DNA of 64,000 nt from Ruminococcus sp. NK3A76 (GCF_000686125.1 NZ_JMMA01000002.1:620001-684000), one strand, 5' to 3'; counted from the first letter of the stretch, positions 30,889-39,660 are shown. Numbers and translations are program-made. Notes: a model not told the origin generated them from the letters alone.

Positions 30889-32045
30889 ACCGCCTTGATC
30901 TTTGTAAGCTCACATTCTTTACCGCTTAATAACGCTGCTTTTTCAACAAAACCTAAAAATGTATCCTTGCCAACGCTGTAATACATATATACATAGCTGT
31001 CTGTTATAGCAGCTATCGAAGTGTTTTTATCCTTGATGCCAAGCTTAGTCATTTTGTCTGAGGATATGTCGAAAAGAGCAAGAGAGTAATCGTCTTTACT
31101 GTAAACGAGTACGCCCTTGTCTGTTATAAGATATGGAGAGTACTGACTGTCAAGTATCTTCCTGCTGCCGTCTGAAAGTGAGATAAGTGCAGGCTCGTCC
31201 TCGTCTGAAAGTGCATAGTCGAAGCCAATATCCGTAATATTTGCATCTAAAGTACAGATACTTTCAGCCTTGCTGCTGCCGATATCAAAGCGTATAAGCT
31301 CTGTCTTTATTATGCCTTTCAGATATTCTTCATAATCACTATCACTCTGCTTTGAAAGGTCAATGTCTTCTGTGGTGTATGTATATGCAAATACCGCACT
31401 TTCCCCGTCAAAGCATATTTTATTGATTATGCCCTGAGTGTTTTCGTATGAGGGGGTGGTGCATATCCTCCCGCTGTCAAGGTCTATCACACTTAATTTG
31501 CACACACGCTTATCAAGCGACTGACCGTTATCATCAAAGCTGTTATAGTAAGCACAGGCATAGTAATGTCCGCTGTATGCCGATGCACTTATTGTCTGAG
31601 CATTGTCAAGCCTTGCTATCTCGCTTCTGTTTGTGCCGTCTTTATCCGCCTTGCACAGTACCTTTGTTGACAGGTCTGCATAGCTGCTTTCCTTTTTGTC
31701 GGGGGTGTATAGGAAATACAGATCATCACCGTATATCGCAGGCGAATAGCAACTCCCTTCAACATATCCGTCACAGGTGGGCTTGGGGTTTGCTGCACTT
31801 ACTCCTTCGTGCTTGCAGTTGGCTTTTGAGCACAGCGCTGTATCATACCCGCTTGCGAGGTCATAGAAGTGAAGTATGCCGCTGTCGCTTACATATGTCA
31901 CACCCATATCAGAATAGCTTTGCGCTGATGTGAAGTCGATAGATACAGATTGCTTTTCTGTGCTGCTCTGTGGATCATTATCATTACTCTTGCCGCATGA
32001 TGTAAGCAGCAAAAGTGTTATCACAAGAATAAAAAGTCGTTTCAT
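30885..32045 (-). CDS. Lipoprotein with beta-propeller-like repeats
   Basis: 386 residues from the ATG at 32045 with AGGAGG 6 nt upstream; the longer reading lacks a site. Lipobox LLTSC places the lipid Cys at about residue 17. The mature chain is a chain of beta strands with repeated Y-x-x-D/S-G-x-L-x-x-Y/F patterns (ILHFYDLASGYDTALC, VLVYSKDDYSLALFD), as in DUF5050-like propellers, plus a CSKANCKHEG motif. First gene of the exporter operon; function unknown. Confidence 0.7.
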   Translation of the reverse strand: MKRLFILVITLLLLTSCGKSNDNDPQSSTEKQSVSIDFTSAQSYSDMGVTYVSDSGILHFYDLASGYDTALCSKANCKHEGVSAANPKPTCDGYVEGSCYSPAIYGDDLYFLYTPDKKESSYADLSTKVLCKADKDGTNRSEIARLDNAQTISASAYSGHYYACAYYNSFDDNGQSLDKRVCKLSVIDLDSGRICTTPSYENTQGIINKICFDGESAVFAYTYTTEDIDLSKQSDSDYEEYLKGIIKTELIRFDIGSSKAESICTLDANITDIGFDYALSDEDEPALISLSDGSRKILDSQYSPYLITDKGVLVYSKDDYSLALFDISSDKMTKLGIKDKNTSIAAITDSYVYMYYSVGKDTFLGFVEKAALLSGKECELTKIKAV

Positions 32046-32321
32046 ACGCCGCCTCCTTTTATTTATATATACGTTTACCGGAGATGATTTCACTCGATTG
32101 TTCAAATGGATTTGTAAATAAGGACAAAAAATTTGGTTGTTTATTGTGATAAATAATAGAAAGCATTTGATCGTATTTACAGATCCATTAAAACATATAT
32201 TAAATCATCAAATATAGGAGCTGATTGCAAGATTAAAAGCACTCAGCTCCATATTATTCTGTATGACACTTAAATATTCAGCTATATTGTGAGTGCATAA
32301 TGCTATGTATTGATTATGCTA
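32046..32321. other. Intergenic region between cassette B and the exporter operon
   Basis: AT-rich, no gene. Besides the 32217 hairpin I see no convincing promoter with ideal boxes; a minus-strand promoter for the exporter operon must lie here or upstream. Confidence 0.4.
32217..32250 (-). terminator. Hairpin after cassette B
   Basis: GGAGCTGA/TCAGCTCC arms (32217-32224, 32243-32250), 70 bp beyond the last cassette B gene, with a T-rich minus-strand sequence after it. Confidence 0.5.
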
Positions 32322-32702
32322 TTAGTATATTACACTAGTCGGCTGAGACCATGCGCCAACTGTATGTGTTGCTGATTCACTATAGCTTCTATTACCACTA
32401 GGTGCTGTGAAGCTTACTGATGCCGAATAAAGTGCGCCATTATTTGCAGTTTTAGTTGTTCGTACAGCTGTAGATATATTAATATAAATGTATTTACCTT
32501 GAACAACTGCAGTCGCATACGGTTTTGTAGTGTTTGTTGAACTGCTACCGGTACTATATGTCACAGTAGATGTTCCTGTATTGGTATATCCCGGGAATGT
32601 CGCAGTAACTGTATCGCTTTTTGCACTTGCTCCAATGGCAGTAACAGAAGCTATCATAATAATAGCAGTACTCATAGCAACTAATCTTTTTCTGATTTTC
32701 AT
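32322..32702 (-). CDS. Small secreted protein, cassette B
   Basis: 126 residues; GGAGG before the ATG. Signal peptide (KIRKRLVAMSTAIIMIASVTAIGASA) followed by a Thr/Ser-rich beta domain (TATFPGYTNTGTSTVTYS, YIYINISTAVRTTK, YSASVSFTAPSGNRSYSES). No Cys. Equivalent in position and signal sequence to the protein at 25234. Function not recognised; a secreted or surface structural role is plausible. Confidence 0.68.
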   Translation of the reverse strand: MKIRKRLVAMSTAIIMIASVTAIGASAKSDTVTATFPGYTNTGTSTVTYSTGSSSTNTTKPYATAVVQGKYIYINISTAVRTTKTANNGALYSASVSFTAPSGNRSYSESATHTVGAWSQPTSVIY

Positions 32703-32871
32703 AACGAAACCTCCATAATACTATTTGCATATCATTCTGAAAAAGTCAATGCATTTATTACTTGACTTAAAGTCAATACTCCTATAATTTGCTTAAAGCA
32801 AAAGTCTTAAACCAAGTACTTATACATACAAGTACACAGCCGTAATATTACACTCAAAACATCGGACTCAT

Positions 32872-33490
32872 CCTCCTCTCTGCATAAAGCATAATTCATA
32901 TTGTTTTTTCGGCACTATACTTTAGCAGTGTCTCAAAACTGCTTCCTGCATACACCACAAAGGACGATTTCAACCGATATGTACCGCTTGATAGCCCGGT
33001 ATAGGTCTTTGTAAATGACCCTTTATAATAGTTGATAGTCGTGCTTGCGCTCTTGACAGTTGTCCAGTTACCCGAAGAACTTTTCTTCTGTAAATACTGT
33101 CCGATAACAATTTGTGTGGTTTCTCCATAGTATCCTGTTAATGCGCTTTTACAGGTTGCTGTATTCCCTGAAACAAGCAATGTGGAACTGTAAGATTCTG
33201 TATACAATAGTTTTTCACCATTATCCGGCGTTTTTGCTAAGGCATTAAGAGGAAAGGCAATTAAAAGAACCATTACCATTAGAAGAGAAATACTCTTTTT
33301 CAAAAACAAAACCTCCAATCGTCATGTATTAAAAGCATTAACCGCTTTCATATACTATGACTTTTTGAAGGTCTCATTTCTGACAGTTATTTTATCAAAA
33401 CTACACTATTCTACTTTTTGCACAGTTTCTGCCATGCTGATTAGTTCATCTTTACCAATATTAGAACTAATTTTAATCATATAATCACCA
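32872..33490 (-). repeat. Duplicated segment, copy B
   Basis: Partner of 25852-26476. Here the flanking anti-sigma and sigma genes are complete, so this copy is closer to the ancestral arrangement. Confidence 0.85.
32896..33303 (-). CDS. Small secreted protein, cassette B
   Basis: 135 residues from a TTG at 33303, 8 nt downstream of GGAGG. Signal peptide KKSISLLMVMVLLIAFPLNALA; the mature domain is nearly the same as at 25876. It follows the anti-sigma gene at about 100 bp and precedes the 126-residue secreted protein, so the likely order of expression is sigma, anti-sigma, this protein, then the Thr/Ser-rich protein. A single Cys (TATCKS) is conserved among all three paralogues. Confidence 0.75.
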   Translation of the reverse strand: MKKSISLLMVMVLLIAFPLNALAKTPDNGEKLLYTESYSSTLLVSGNTATCKSALTGYYGETTQIVIGQYLQKKSSSGNWTTVKSASTTINYYKGSFTKTYTGLSSGTYRLKSSFVVYAGSSFETLLKYSAEKTI

Positions 33491-34083
33491 TTATCCCATA
33501 TTAAATGATTATAATTGTGATTATCTGTATAGAACATTGCTTCGTATCCGTTTATTTCGACTGTGATGGTTTTAGCATTCTCTGTGTTTATCGCAATATC
33601 GAATTCATTTTTTGTGAATTGAGAGAAATCTATAATCCTATTGTTACTGCTTTTATATGTTATATTATATGAAACGTCATCTTTTTCTTCATAAGTAACC
33701 GAATAATCCTTTATCAGTTCTTGCGATATACCATAAATATCTTTGATAGTTTCAGGGACACTGCTATCTTCATCATTTGATCTTACAACAGAATACTTTT
33801 CAAATGTATTAACGATAAATGATTTAAAAGCCTCTCTGAATGACGCCACGCTCATAACAGTTGTAAATGAAGCGATAAGTATGATCCCGATAATACAGGC
33901 AGCACGCTTTGCGGCGGTATTGATCATCATATAGTATGGCTTGCTCCTTCGCTTGACGAGCTTATCCATACGCTTTTCAAACCCCTTTGAAAATGTATGC
34001 TCGTTTTCTACCTGCGGCAGCATATCATCATATTCGGGAGTAAGTGCATCAAATATTGCTCTTTTGTAATTGCTTTCATTCAT
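33406..34083 (-). CDS. Membrane anti-sigma factor with DUF4367-like sensor domain
   Basis: 225 residues from the ATG at 34083, overlapping the sigma gene end by 8 nt. The cytoplasmic part (1-60) includes AIFDALTPEYDDML and HTFSKGFEKRMDKLVKRRSKPYY. One span (about 62-82) precedes an extracytoplasmic domain ending NGYEAMFYTDNHNYNHLIWDNG, YMIKISS and a DELISMAE helix, the pattern of DUF4367 domains seen on clostridial anti-sigma proteins. Expected to hold the sigma factor at the membrane until an outside signal releases it. Confidence 0.78.
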   Translation of the reverse strand: MNESNYKRAIFDALTPEYDDMLPQVENEHTFSKGFEKRMDKLVKRRSKPYYMMINTAAKRAACIIGIILIASFTTVMSVASFREAFKSFIVNTFEKYSVVRSNDEDSSVPETIKDIYGISQELIKDYSVTYEEKDDVSYNITYKSSNNRIIDFSQFTKNEFDIAINTENAKTITVEINGYEAMFYTDNHNYNHLIWDNGDYMIKISSNIGKDELISMAETVQKVE

Positions 34084-34612
34084 CTTGATCACCCTTTTCA
34101 AGCAGCTTTTTTAGTAACATTCTTGCTCTTGATACTCGCTTATAAACAGTATCATCAGATATTTTTAGAGTTTTAGCTGTCGCCTTTGTGCCTATATCCA
34201 GAAGATCATATAGATAAATAATGTCCTTATACTTTTGCGGCAGCTTTTTTATTGCATCATAAAGATCATCATATTCATAGCTGTCAAAATAACTTGAATC
34301 AATTATTTCTTCTAAAGGAGTATCATCTTTCTTTTCAAGGCTCTTTTTATTCTTATTATATCTGTCTATTGCGTTGTTCCTATTTATTATGACTATGTAG
34401 GCACGCATTTTCTGACGATTTTTTTGTGAAATTTCTGTAAAGCTATCAGCGACTTTCAAAAAGGTGTCTTCGACAACATCTTCGGCGTCCTCGGGATTCT
34501 TAACAATGGAAAGTGCATCAAGGTAGAGTGACTGCTTAAAATCCTCATATATTTCTTTAAACTTGTTTCTGTCATTGTCTGTTTCAATGACAGACATATA
34601 TACTATCATCAT
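34076..34612 (-). CDS. ECF-type RNA polymerase sigma factor, cassette B
   Basis: 178 residues from ATG 34612 (a second ATG follows directly); AGGAAG is 8-10 nt upstream. Region 2: YLDALSIVKNPEDAEDVVEDTFLKV and MRAYIVIINRNNAIDRYNKNK. Region 4: AIKKLPQKYKDIIYLYDLLDIGTKATAKTL with DDTVYKRVSRARMLLKKLL. Directs RNA polymerase to its own target promoters, probably including this cassette. Translationally coupled to the anti-sigma gene. Confidence 0.88.
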   Translation of the reverse strand: MMIVYMSVIETDNDRNKFKEIYEDFKQSLYLDALSIVKNPEDAEDVVEDTFLKVADSFTEISQKNRQKMRAYIVIINRNNAIDRYNKNKKSLEKKDDTPLEEIIDSSYFDSYEYDDLYDAIKKLPQKYKDIIYLYDLLDIGTKATAKTLKISDDTVYKRVSRARMLLKKLLEKGDQDE

Positions 34613-34767
34613 TTTGTCACTTCCTATTAGTATTTTATATTGTATCATATAAGCCGAATTTTTGCAAGTATACTTATTATTTTTAATTATGACATAACAA
34701 AGCACAGCTTAGTATAAACTGAGCTGTGCTTTTATAGCATAATAAATCAATATAGGATCATTCAGAC

Positions 34768-35193
34768 TTAGCAGGTGCAGGTATTACTATACTTTGTTAT
34801 AGTCTCATAGTCGTCACCACTGTATACCTTTGCAATGGTCTTGAGACGATATGTGCCGCTTTGTAAGTCAGATTTCTGAGTTGAATATATTGCAATATAT
34901 GTATTATAGGTATTTATAAAATACACTTTATTAGACCATGATGACCCATTTTTCTTTTGGAGTATTTGTTCAATCCTAATTTTTGTTGTTACATCAGGAT
35001 ATCCCATTACAGTACTTAAACATGAAGCTGTATTATTTGATATAGATAAATAATTACTTATCTGTCGAGTATAAATATACTCTTCTGTTGTTATTTCGTC
35101 TTCATGTGTATCATATTCACCTTCTGCGAATGCTGCCGAACCACAATTAAAAACCAAGACTAATGATAAAATCGCTGAAATGATCTTTTTCAT
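34768..35193 (-). CDS. Small secreted protein, cassette C
   Basis: 141 residues from ATG 35193 (AAGGGTG about 9 nt upstream). Signal peptide KKIISAILSLVLVFNCGSAAFA, acidic linker, then the same domain pattern as the 135-residue proteins: LSISNNTASCLSTVMGY, TTKIRIEQILQKKNGSSW, GTYRLKTIAKVYSG. More diverged than copies A and B. It ends with a CTC motif. It completes a third sigma/anti-sigma/secreted protein set. Confidence 0.72.
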   Translation of the reverse strand: MKKIISAILSLVLVFNCGSAAFAEGEYDTHEDEITTEEYIYTRQISNYLSISNNTASCLSTVMGYPDVTTKIRIEQILQKKNGSSWSNKVYFINTYNTYIAIYSTQKSDLQSGTYRLKTIAKVYSGDDYETITKYSNTCTC

Positions 35194-35275
35194 AATATAA
35201 TCACCCTTCAAAATAAAAAATGGCAGAGATTAATCTCTACCATTATTAACAGCTTAATTATATTATATGTAAGAA

Positions 35276-35952
35276 TCAGCCTTTAGCTTTTGTTGAATTG
35301 CATAAATTGAGCGACGATTCTTTGTCTAAATTGCTTGTCATTTCAAATATGTAATAACCATTATCCCAAATGTATGTTGTATCTTTGTCTGATTCAATAA
35401 TTAAGTATTCCTGTCCGTTATAAGTGGTTTTAAACTCATTAAGATGGTTGTCATAATTAGTTTCATACTCTGTTTTAGTTTCTTGAGTAAACAAAATATA
35501 ATCTCCATTATTATTAGAATAAAATACAGATAAGGCTACATTTGATAAACCATACTGAGTCTGATTGAATCCTTCCGGCAACTCAGAAATATAATACTCT
35601 TCCTCTATCGTATCCGGATAACCTGTATCAGTCCCACTTTCGGTTGAGACAATAGTATAATCAGAGAATGCTTTCATAATAAAGTCGAAAATCGCTTCAC
35701 GAATAGCTTTTACACTTAACGCAGAAGCGGACAGTATTATTATAGTCGCAATAATACAAGCCACTCTTCGTCCTGTGGTACAGATAAGCATAAAGTAAGG
35801 CTTTTTCTGATTCTTTATCAGTTTGGCCATTCGTTTATTATGTTTTCACTAAAGATGTGTGGTTCCTCGTCTTCAAGCTCCTTCATTTCTTCTTCAAATC
35901 TCTCATTGAATACTTCCTGAATGGCTTGTAAAACAAGAGGGTTTTCAAACAT
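35276..35952 (-). pseudogene. Anti-sigma gene of cassette C, split by a one-base frameshift
   Basis: Two reading frames cover one gene. The first (35952-35818, ATG with GGAAGGAG upstream, 44 codons) gives the cytoplasmic part ending HIFSENIINEWPN. The second (35830-35276) gives MAKLIKNQKKPYFM, a span, and a DUF4367-like domain (NGQEYLIIESDKDTTYIWDNG). Adding one A in the A4 run after the HIFS codons would give HIFSEKHNKRMAKLIKNQKKPYF, matching HTFSKGFEKRMDKLVKRRSKPYY of cassette B with the same length. The second part has no ribosome site of its own. Either a decayed gene, a phase-variable A-run or a sequencing error. Confidence 0.75.
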
Positions 35953-36478
35953 TTTGTTCTCCTTCCGCTGATAACAGCTTTTGCAGATTGTTCTTAGCAG
36001 TCCAATGCCTTTGCTTGGCGGCGGCATAGCTTATACCGAAAGAATCGGCTATTGTTTTGTATTCTATCCCTCGAATATCCTTCCAATATATTATTTCCAG
36101 ATCTGTCTTATTTAATTGGTTAGCTATTTCTTTTAACTCGATAAGCTTTAATTCTGAAAAGCTATTGCTTGATAGTATTGTATCATCATAAGAAATGCTT
36201 TCTCTCGAAATCTTCTCTTTTTTAATTATGTTGACTGCCCTGTTCCTAATACTACTAACAATATATTTGCTCTGTTCGTCAGTGTTTAATTTATTAACTT
36301 TTTGAAAATTTCGAGCAATGGCAAGAAAAACCTCAGAAACGCAATCCTCAGCGAGTGTACTGTCCTTTATTATTCTATATGCCGTTTTATAGGCTTTATC
36401 CTTGTTTGACTCATATAGTTTTTCAAAAGCCGGAATATCGCTTTCATCGACCAAGTCCATGAATATTATTGGCAGCAT
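35945..36478 (-). CDS. ECF-type RNA polymerase sigma factor, cassette C
   Basis: 177 residues; GGAGG is 7 nt before the ATG. Region 2: YKTAYRIIKDSTLAEDCVSEVFLAIARNF with IVSSIRNRAVNIIKKEK; region 4: IANQLNKTDLEIIYWKDIRGIEYKTIADSF followed by SYAAAKQRHWTAKNNLQKLL. Its end overlaps the split anti-sigma gene by 8 nt. If the anti-sigma is truly broken, this sigma factor may be unrestrained or non-functional. Confidence 0.88.
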   Translation of the reverse strand: MLPIIFMDLVDESDIPAFEKLYESNKDKAYKTAYRIIKDSTLAEDCVSEVFLAIARNFQKVNKLNTDEQSKYIVSSIRNRAVNIIKKEKISRESISYDDTILSSNSFSELKLIELKEIANQLNKTDLEIIYWKDIRGIEYKTIADSFGISYAAAKQRHWTAKNNLQKLLSAEGEQNV

Positions 36479-36696
36479 TACTATACCTCCATGTTAATAA
36501 TTGTAAGATTTACTGTTATTCTACTGATTATATCACAACGGTAATAATAAGTAAATATAAAAGCAATCATAGATGTGGTAATTATTGAATTGATTTTATT
36601 ATCCTACTGATACGTTATCAAGAGAGTGATTTTAGGTTATACTATAATTATACTATTTTTAATGTATCCTCAATTAGTTATTGGGTAGGTGATATT

Positions 36697-37029
36697 ATGG
36701 AGTTTAAAGATGCGTTGTATTATTGGCGTAAGAAAAAGAATACTAGTAAATATAGATTATCCGATTTGTCAGGTATAAGTGTGGCACATTTAAGAAATCT
36801 GGAAAATGGTATCAAGCAGCCGAATTTCTCTACAATTGTGATCATAGCGGACGCTTTAAACCTGTCTTTAGCAGAGTTTTTCAATATAGATGATTCCGGT
36901 ATGTTATATTATTCTGAAAAGGATAAAAAGCTAATAGAACTATTCAGACGTATGTCAAAAGACAAGGGCCAGCTTCTTTTGGATTATATTGAAAAAGCTC
37001 TTGATCTGGAGGAAGAGATAAAGAGCTGA
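36697..37029 (+). CDS. Xre-family HTH regulator
   Basis: 110 residues. N-terminal HTH_3 domain (residues 5-60): YWRKKKNTSKYRLSDLSGIS, HLRNLENGIKQPNFSTIVIIADALNLSLAEFF. The C-terminal half is an acidic helix pair ending LLDYIEKALDLEEEI. Transcribed away from cassette C across a 218-bp gap. It resembles small regulators in accessory regions; the target is unknown. Confidence 0.85.
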   Translation: MEFKDALYYWRKKKNTSKYRLSDLSGISVAHLRNLENGIKQPNFSTIVIIADALNLSLAEFFNIDDSGMLYYSEKDKKLIELFRRMSKDKGQLLLDYIEKALDLEEEIKS

Positions 37030-37053
37030 TCAATGCAATTATATGTATGTATT

Positions 37054-37084
37054 AAAGCCGTAGATGAAATCTGCGGCTTTTTGT
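37054..37084 (+). terminator. Terminator of the Xre gene
   Basis: AAAGCCG...CGGCTTT stem with a further AGAT/ATCT pairing and a T-run. Confidence 0.8.
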
Positions 37085-37099
37085 TATTGGCAGTTTTAG

Positions 37100-37860
37100 C
37101 GTAAATAACCCCCCGGTTCTACCGGGGGGACATAAAAAAGCTTCAGCGAGCGCTTTGAAATAACCTCCGAATATGATAAAATAGTAGTGGCTTGGCGACC
37201 GCATTACTAAATTAAAATAAACGGAGGTTATAAACTAATGAAAAACGAAATAAAACATCTATCCCATTCAAATTACAGATGCCAGTATCACATAGTGTTT
37301 GCACCCAAATACCGCAGAAAGGTGATATATGGACAGCTAAAGGCAGACATAGGACAAATACTGAGAAAACTGTGTGAACAGAAAGTCGTGGAGATATTGG
37401 AAGCCAAAGCAATGCCAGACCATATCCATATGTTGGTGAGCATACCGCCATATATAAGTATAGCACAGTTTATGGGATGATATCTTGGCTAAATAAATTT
37501 AGCCCGGGCAAGAGTACCCTGATGATATTTGACAGGCACGCAAATTTGAAATATAAGTATGGTAGCCGACATTTTTGGTGCAGAGGATAATATGTTGACA
37601 CCGTGGGGCGCAATGAAAAAGTCATACGAGAATACATATAGAATCAAACCGAAGAAGATCATATGCAATATCAGATGAGCCTAAAGGAATTTATGGACCC
37701 GTTTACGGGTAGTAAGACCAAGTAGGCAAAAAAGAACAGCAGCTTTGCGGCTGCCTGTGAATGTAATGCGGTGCTAAACCCTCGGCGCCCCTTGAGGGGC
37801 TAAGCCAGTAATAGCCCCTTTTAGGGGCAGAGCAAACCACCGCTTTAGTGGTAGTTATGA
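37100..37860 (+). mobile_element. Decayed IS200/IS605-type insertion element
   Basis: A left hairpin (CCCCCCGG/CCGGGGGG, 37109-37129) precedes a TnpA pseudogene. The right side (37730-37860) holds stacked hairpins, among them GCCCC-TTTT-GGGGC and CCAC/GTGG. Subterminal hairpins and no terminal inverted repeats fit the family. Exact ends are not determined. Confidence 0.65.
37238..37725 (+). pseudogene. tnpA: IS200-type transposase TnpA, inactivated
   Basis: The N-terminal 80 residues are intact and diagnostic: HSNYRCQYHIVFAPKYRRK, then AMPDHIHMLVSIPP with the HxH (HUH) metal motif. After QFMG a frameshift and a short insert with a perfect 8-bp inverted repeat (GGCTAAAT/ATTTAGCC near 37488) break the frame. 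Later codons (MIFDRHANLKYKYGSRHFWCRG, then KEFMDPFTGSKTK) can still be read but contain TAA and TAG stops. The catalytic Tyr part is thus lost from any single product. Confidence 0.88.
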
Positions 37861-38182
37861 TTATGTAAAGAATACAAGATGAAATTAGAGATACTTCAAT
37901 GAATACTACGAATCTGAGTTTTATATTCTGTGTATTATAGGTATTTATAGTTGAAGTCAAAACAATACTATTATTGATAAAAGATTTTACATTATTGCCT
38001 ATATGAATCACCTTATGATGTCATTGTAAACAAACAATCTTTACTGGAATTGTGTATTTATACAATTTTTGTTGCTTGCTTCTTACTTTTGTTATAAGAT
38101 TCTTGTTAAAAATTTATAGGGAGTTAGTAAAGAATACGAGAGAATGCGTAAATAGAACTATTTGATTTCAGGAGGTTAGACT
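37861..38182. other. AT-rich upstream region of the defence-like operon
   Basis: No gene. A possible weak promoter is TTGTTG, an 18-nt spacer and TATAAG just before 38100. The composition shift from the left is sharp. Confidence 0.4.
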
Positions 38183-39148
38183 ATGAGAAAAGCATTAATT
38201 GTTGGTATAAATGATTATCCAGGTTCCCATCTAGATGGCTGCGAAAACGATGCCATAGAAATATCCAGACTCTTGCAAAAGCATGATGATGGATCGAGAA
38301 ATTTTGATATAAAAACAGATTTGTCAATACAAACCAAAGGAGAACTAAAAGGAAAAATCAAAGCTCTATTCTCAGGCGGAAATGATATTGAACTACTATA
38401 CTTTTCAGGACATGGTCATTGTGATAAAACAGGGGGTTATCTTGTTACACCTGATTATGCTATAAATGATTGGGGAGTATCAATGAAAGATATCCTTAAG
38501 ATGGCTAATGATTCAAGTAGTACCAATAGAATAGTGATATTTGATTGTTGTTACTCAGGTAGTATGGGTACATCACCAATTAATCAAAGCATTAGTGAAA
38601 TAGGAAAAGGTGTAACGATTCTTACTTCGAGTAGAGATACAGAGATTTCTGAAGAAATAGATGGACATGGAGTATTCACTGCACTATTGTTAGAAGCTTT
38701 GAAAGGCGGTGCAGCTAATATATTGGGAGATATAACTCCTGGCAGTATTTACGCATATATTGATCAATCATTAGGCACATGGCACCAGAGACCAATTTTT
38801 AAAACCAATATTTCAAAGTTTGTTTCTCTTAGAAAGGCTAAGTCGAGAGTTTCATTTGATGATCTAAAGATGCTTCTGAAGTGCTTTGATAATGAAAATA
38901 GTGTATTCAGCTTAGACCCTTCTTTTGAATTTACAAATAAACCTGATTATGAAAACAAAACTATTAAACCATATGCGGATGATGATAATGTCAATACTTT
39001 CAAAGTGCTACAAAGGCTTGAAAGCGTTGATATTGTTGAGCCTGTCAAAGAGGAGCATATGTACTTTGCAGCAATGAAGTCAGGTGGTTGTAGACTTACA
39101 CCGATTGGAAAGTATTACTGGAAATTACTGGTCAATAATCGTATATAG
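38183..39148 (+). CDS. Caspase-like (peptidase C14) protease with C-terminal winged-helix-like region
   Basis: 321 residues; AGGAGG 7 nt upstream. The caspase fold covers about 1-205: KALIVGINDYPG first strand, catalytic His77 in SGHGH, catalytic Cys123 in DCCYSG, then TILTSSRD and GHGVFTALLLEAL. This is the metacaspase/C14 pattern. The C-terminal 100 residues end VLQRLESVDIVE...CRLTPIGKYYWKLL, resembling a winged helix that could sense or recruit. Bacterial caspase-like proteases act as death effectors in several anti-phage systems, some switched on by TIR-made nucleotides. First gene of a three-gene run with TIR proteins (16 bp gap). Confidence 0.88.
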   Translation: MRKALIVGINDYPGSHLDGCENDAIEISRLLQKHDDGSRNFDIKTDLSIQTKGELKGKIKALFSGGNDIELLYFSGHGHCDKTGGYLVTPDYAINDWGVSMKDILKMANDSSSTNRIVIFDCCYSGSMGTSPINQSISEIGKGVTILTSSRDTEISEEIDGHGVFTALLLEALKGGAANILGDITPGSIYAYIDQSLGTWHQRPIFKTNISKFVSLRKAKSRVSFDDLKMLLKCFDNENSVFSLDPSFEFTNKPDYENKTIKPYADDDNVNTFKVLQRLESVDIVEPVKEEHMYFAAMKSGGCRLTPIGKYYWKLLVNNRI

Positions 39149-39164
39149 TAGATGAGGAGGTATT

Positions 39165-39644
39165 ATGAAAGTATTTATTTCACATAAACAAGAAGATTCG
39201 TCGATTGCACAAGGCATTCAAATGGCATTAAAGGGATATGGGGTTGATACTTATTTGGATTTGCTGGATGATACACTTATTGGAAATGGAAAACAGTTGA
39301 CTGAACATATTCGTGCGAAAATGGGAGAGTGTTCAGATGTGTTTGTTGTGATGTCTAAGAATACAAAAGACTCTTGGTGGGTTCCTTTTGAAATAGGTAT
39401 AGCTTCAGAAAAAACAATACCTATAGCTAATTATCTTGTATCGTCTGTTTCTTTACCAGAATATCTTGATTATTGGCCAAGACTTAAGGATGGAAATGAT
39501 ATTTATAAATATATTATGGTGCGTGGAAGGGTTTCTGAATCTTACGAAAGAACAAGAGTTTTATTTGAATCAGTTAGTTCAGAATTAAAAGAAATGGAAG
39601 TTCAAGAGTTTTATCAAGAACTAAAGAAAGAACTAAACAGATAA
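39165..39644 (+). CDS. TIR-domain protein
   Basis: 159 residues, GGAGG upstream. One TIR domain fills the protein: MKVFISHKQED first strand/box 1, a DTYLDLLDD strand, CSDVFVVMSKN, and a SWWVPFEIGIA segment with WxxxE (W72, E76), E76 being the presumed NADase or cyclase Glu. No second domain. Stand-alone TIRs like this make nucleotide messengers such as cADPR isomers when phage infection is sensed. The caspase gene before it is the likely effector. Confidence 0.88.
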   Translation: MKVFISHKQEDSSIAQGIQMALKGYGVDTYLDLLDDTLIGNGKQLTEHIRAKMGECSDVFVVMSKNTKDSWWVPFEIGIASEKTIPIANYLVSSVSLPEYLDYWPRLKDGNDIYKYIMVRGRVSESYERTRVLFESVSSELKEMEVQEFYQELKKELNR

Positions 39645-39660
39645 TAAATGGAGGTAAAAA

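Noticed and set aside
25234-33303. Lantibiotic or RiPP cluster based on small proteins next to ABC transporters
   Set aside because: The small proteins have Sec signal peptides and no double-Gly leader; no LanB/C/M, radical SAM or peptidase genes are present.
35810-35960. Programmed -1 frameshift in the anti-sigma gene
   Set aside because: The site is GAAAAC, not a standard slippery heptamer in the zero frame, and no downstream stem was evident; a simple one-base loss is more likely.
37703-38011. Minus-strand frame over the right end of the IS200 remnant
   Set aside because: It is formed by hairpin DNA of the element and AT-rich sequence, without a ribosome site or family match.
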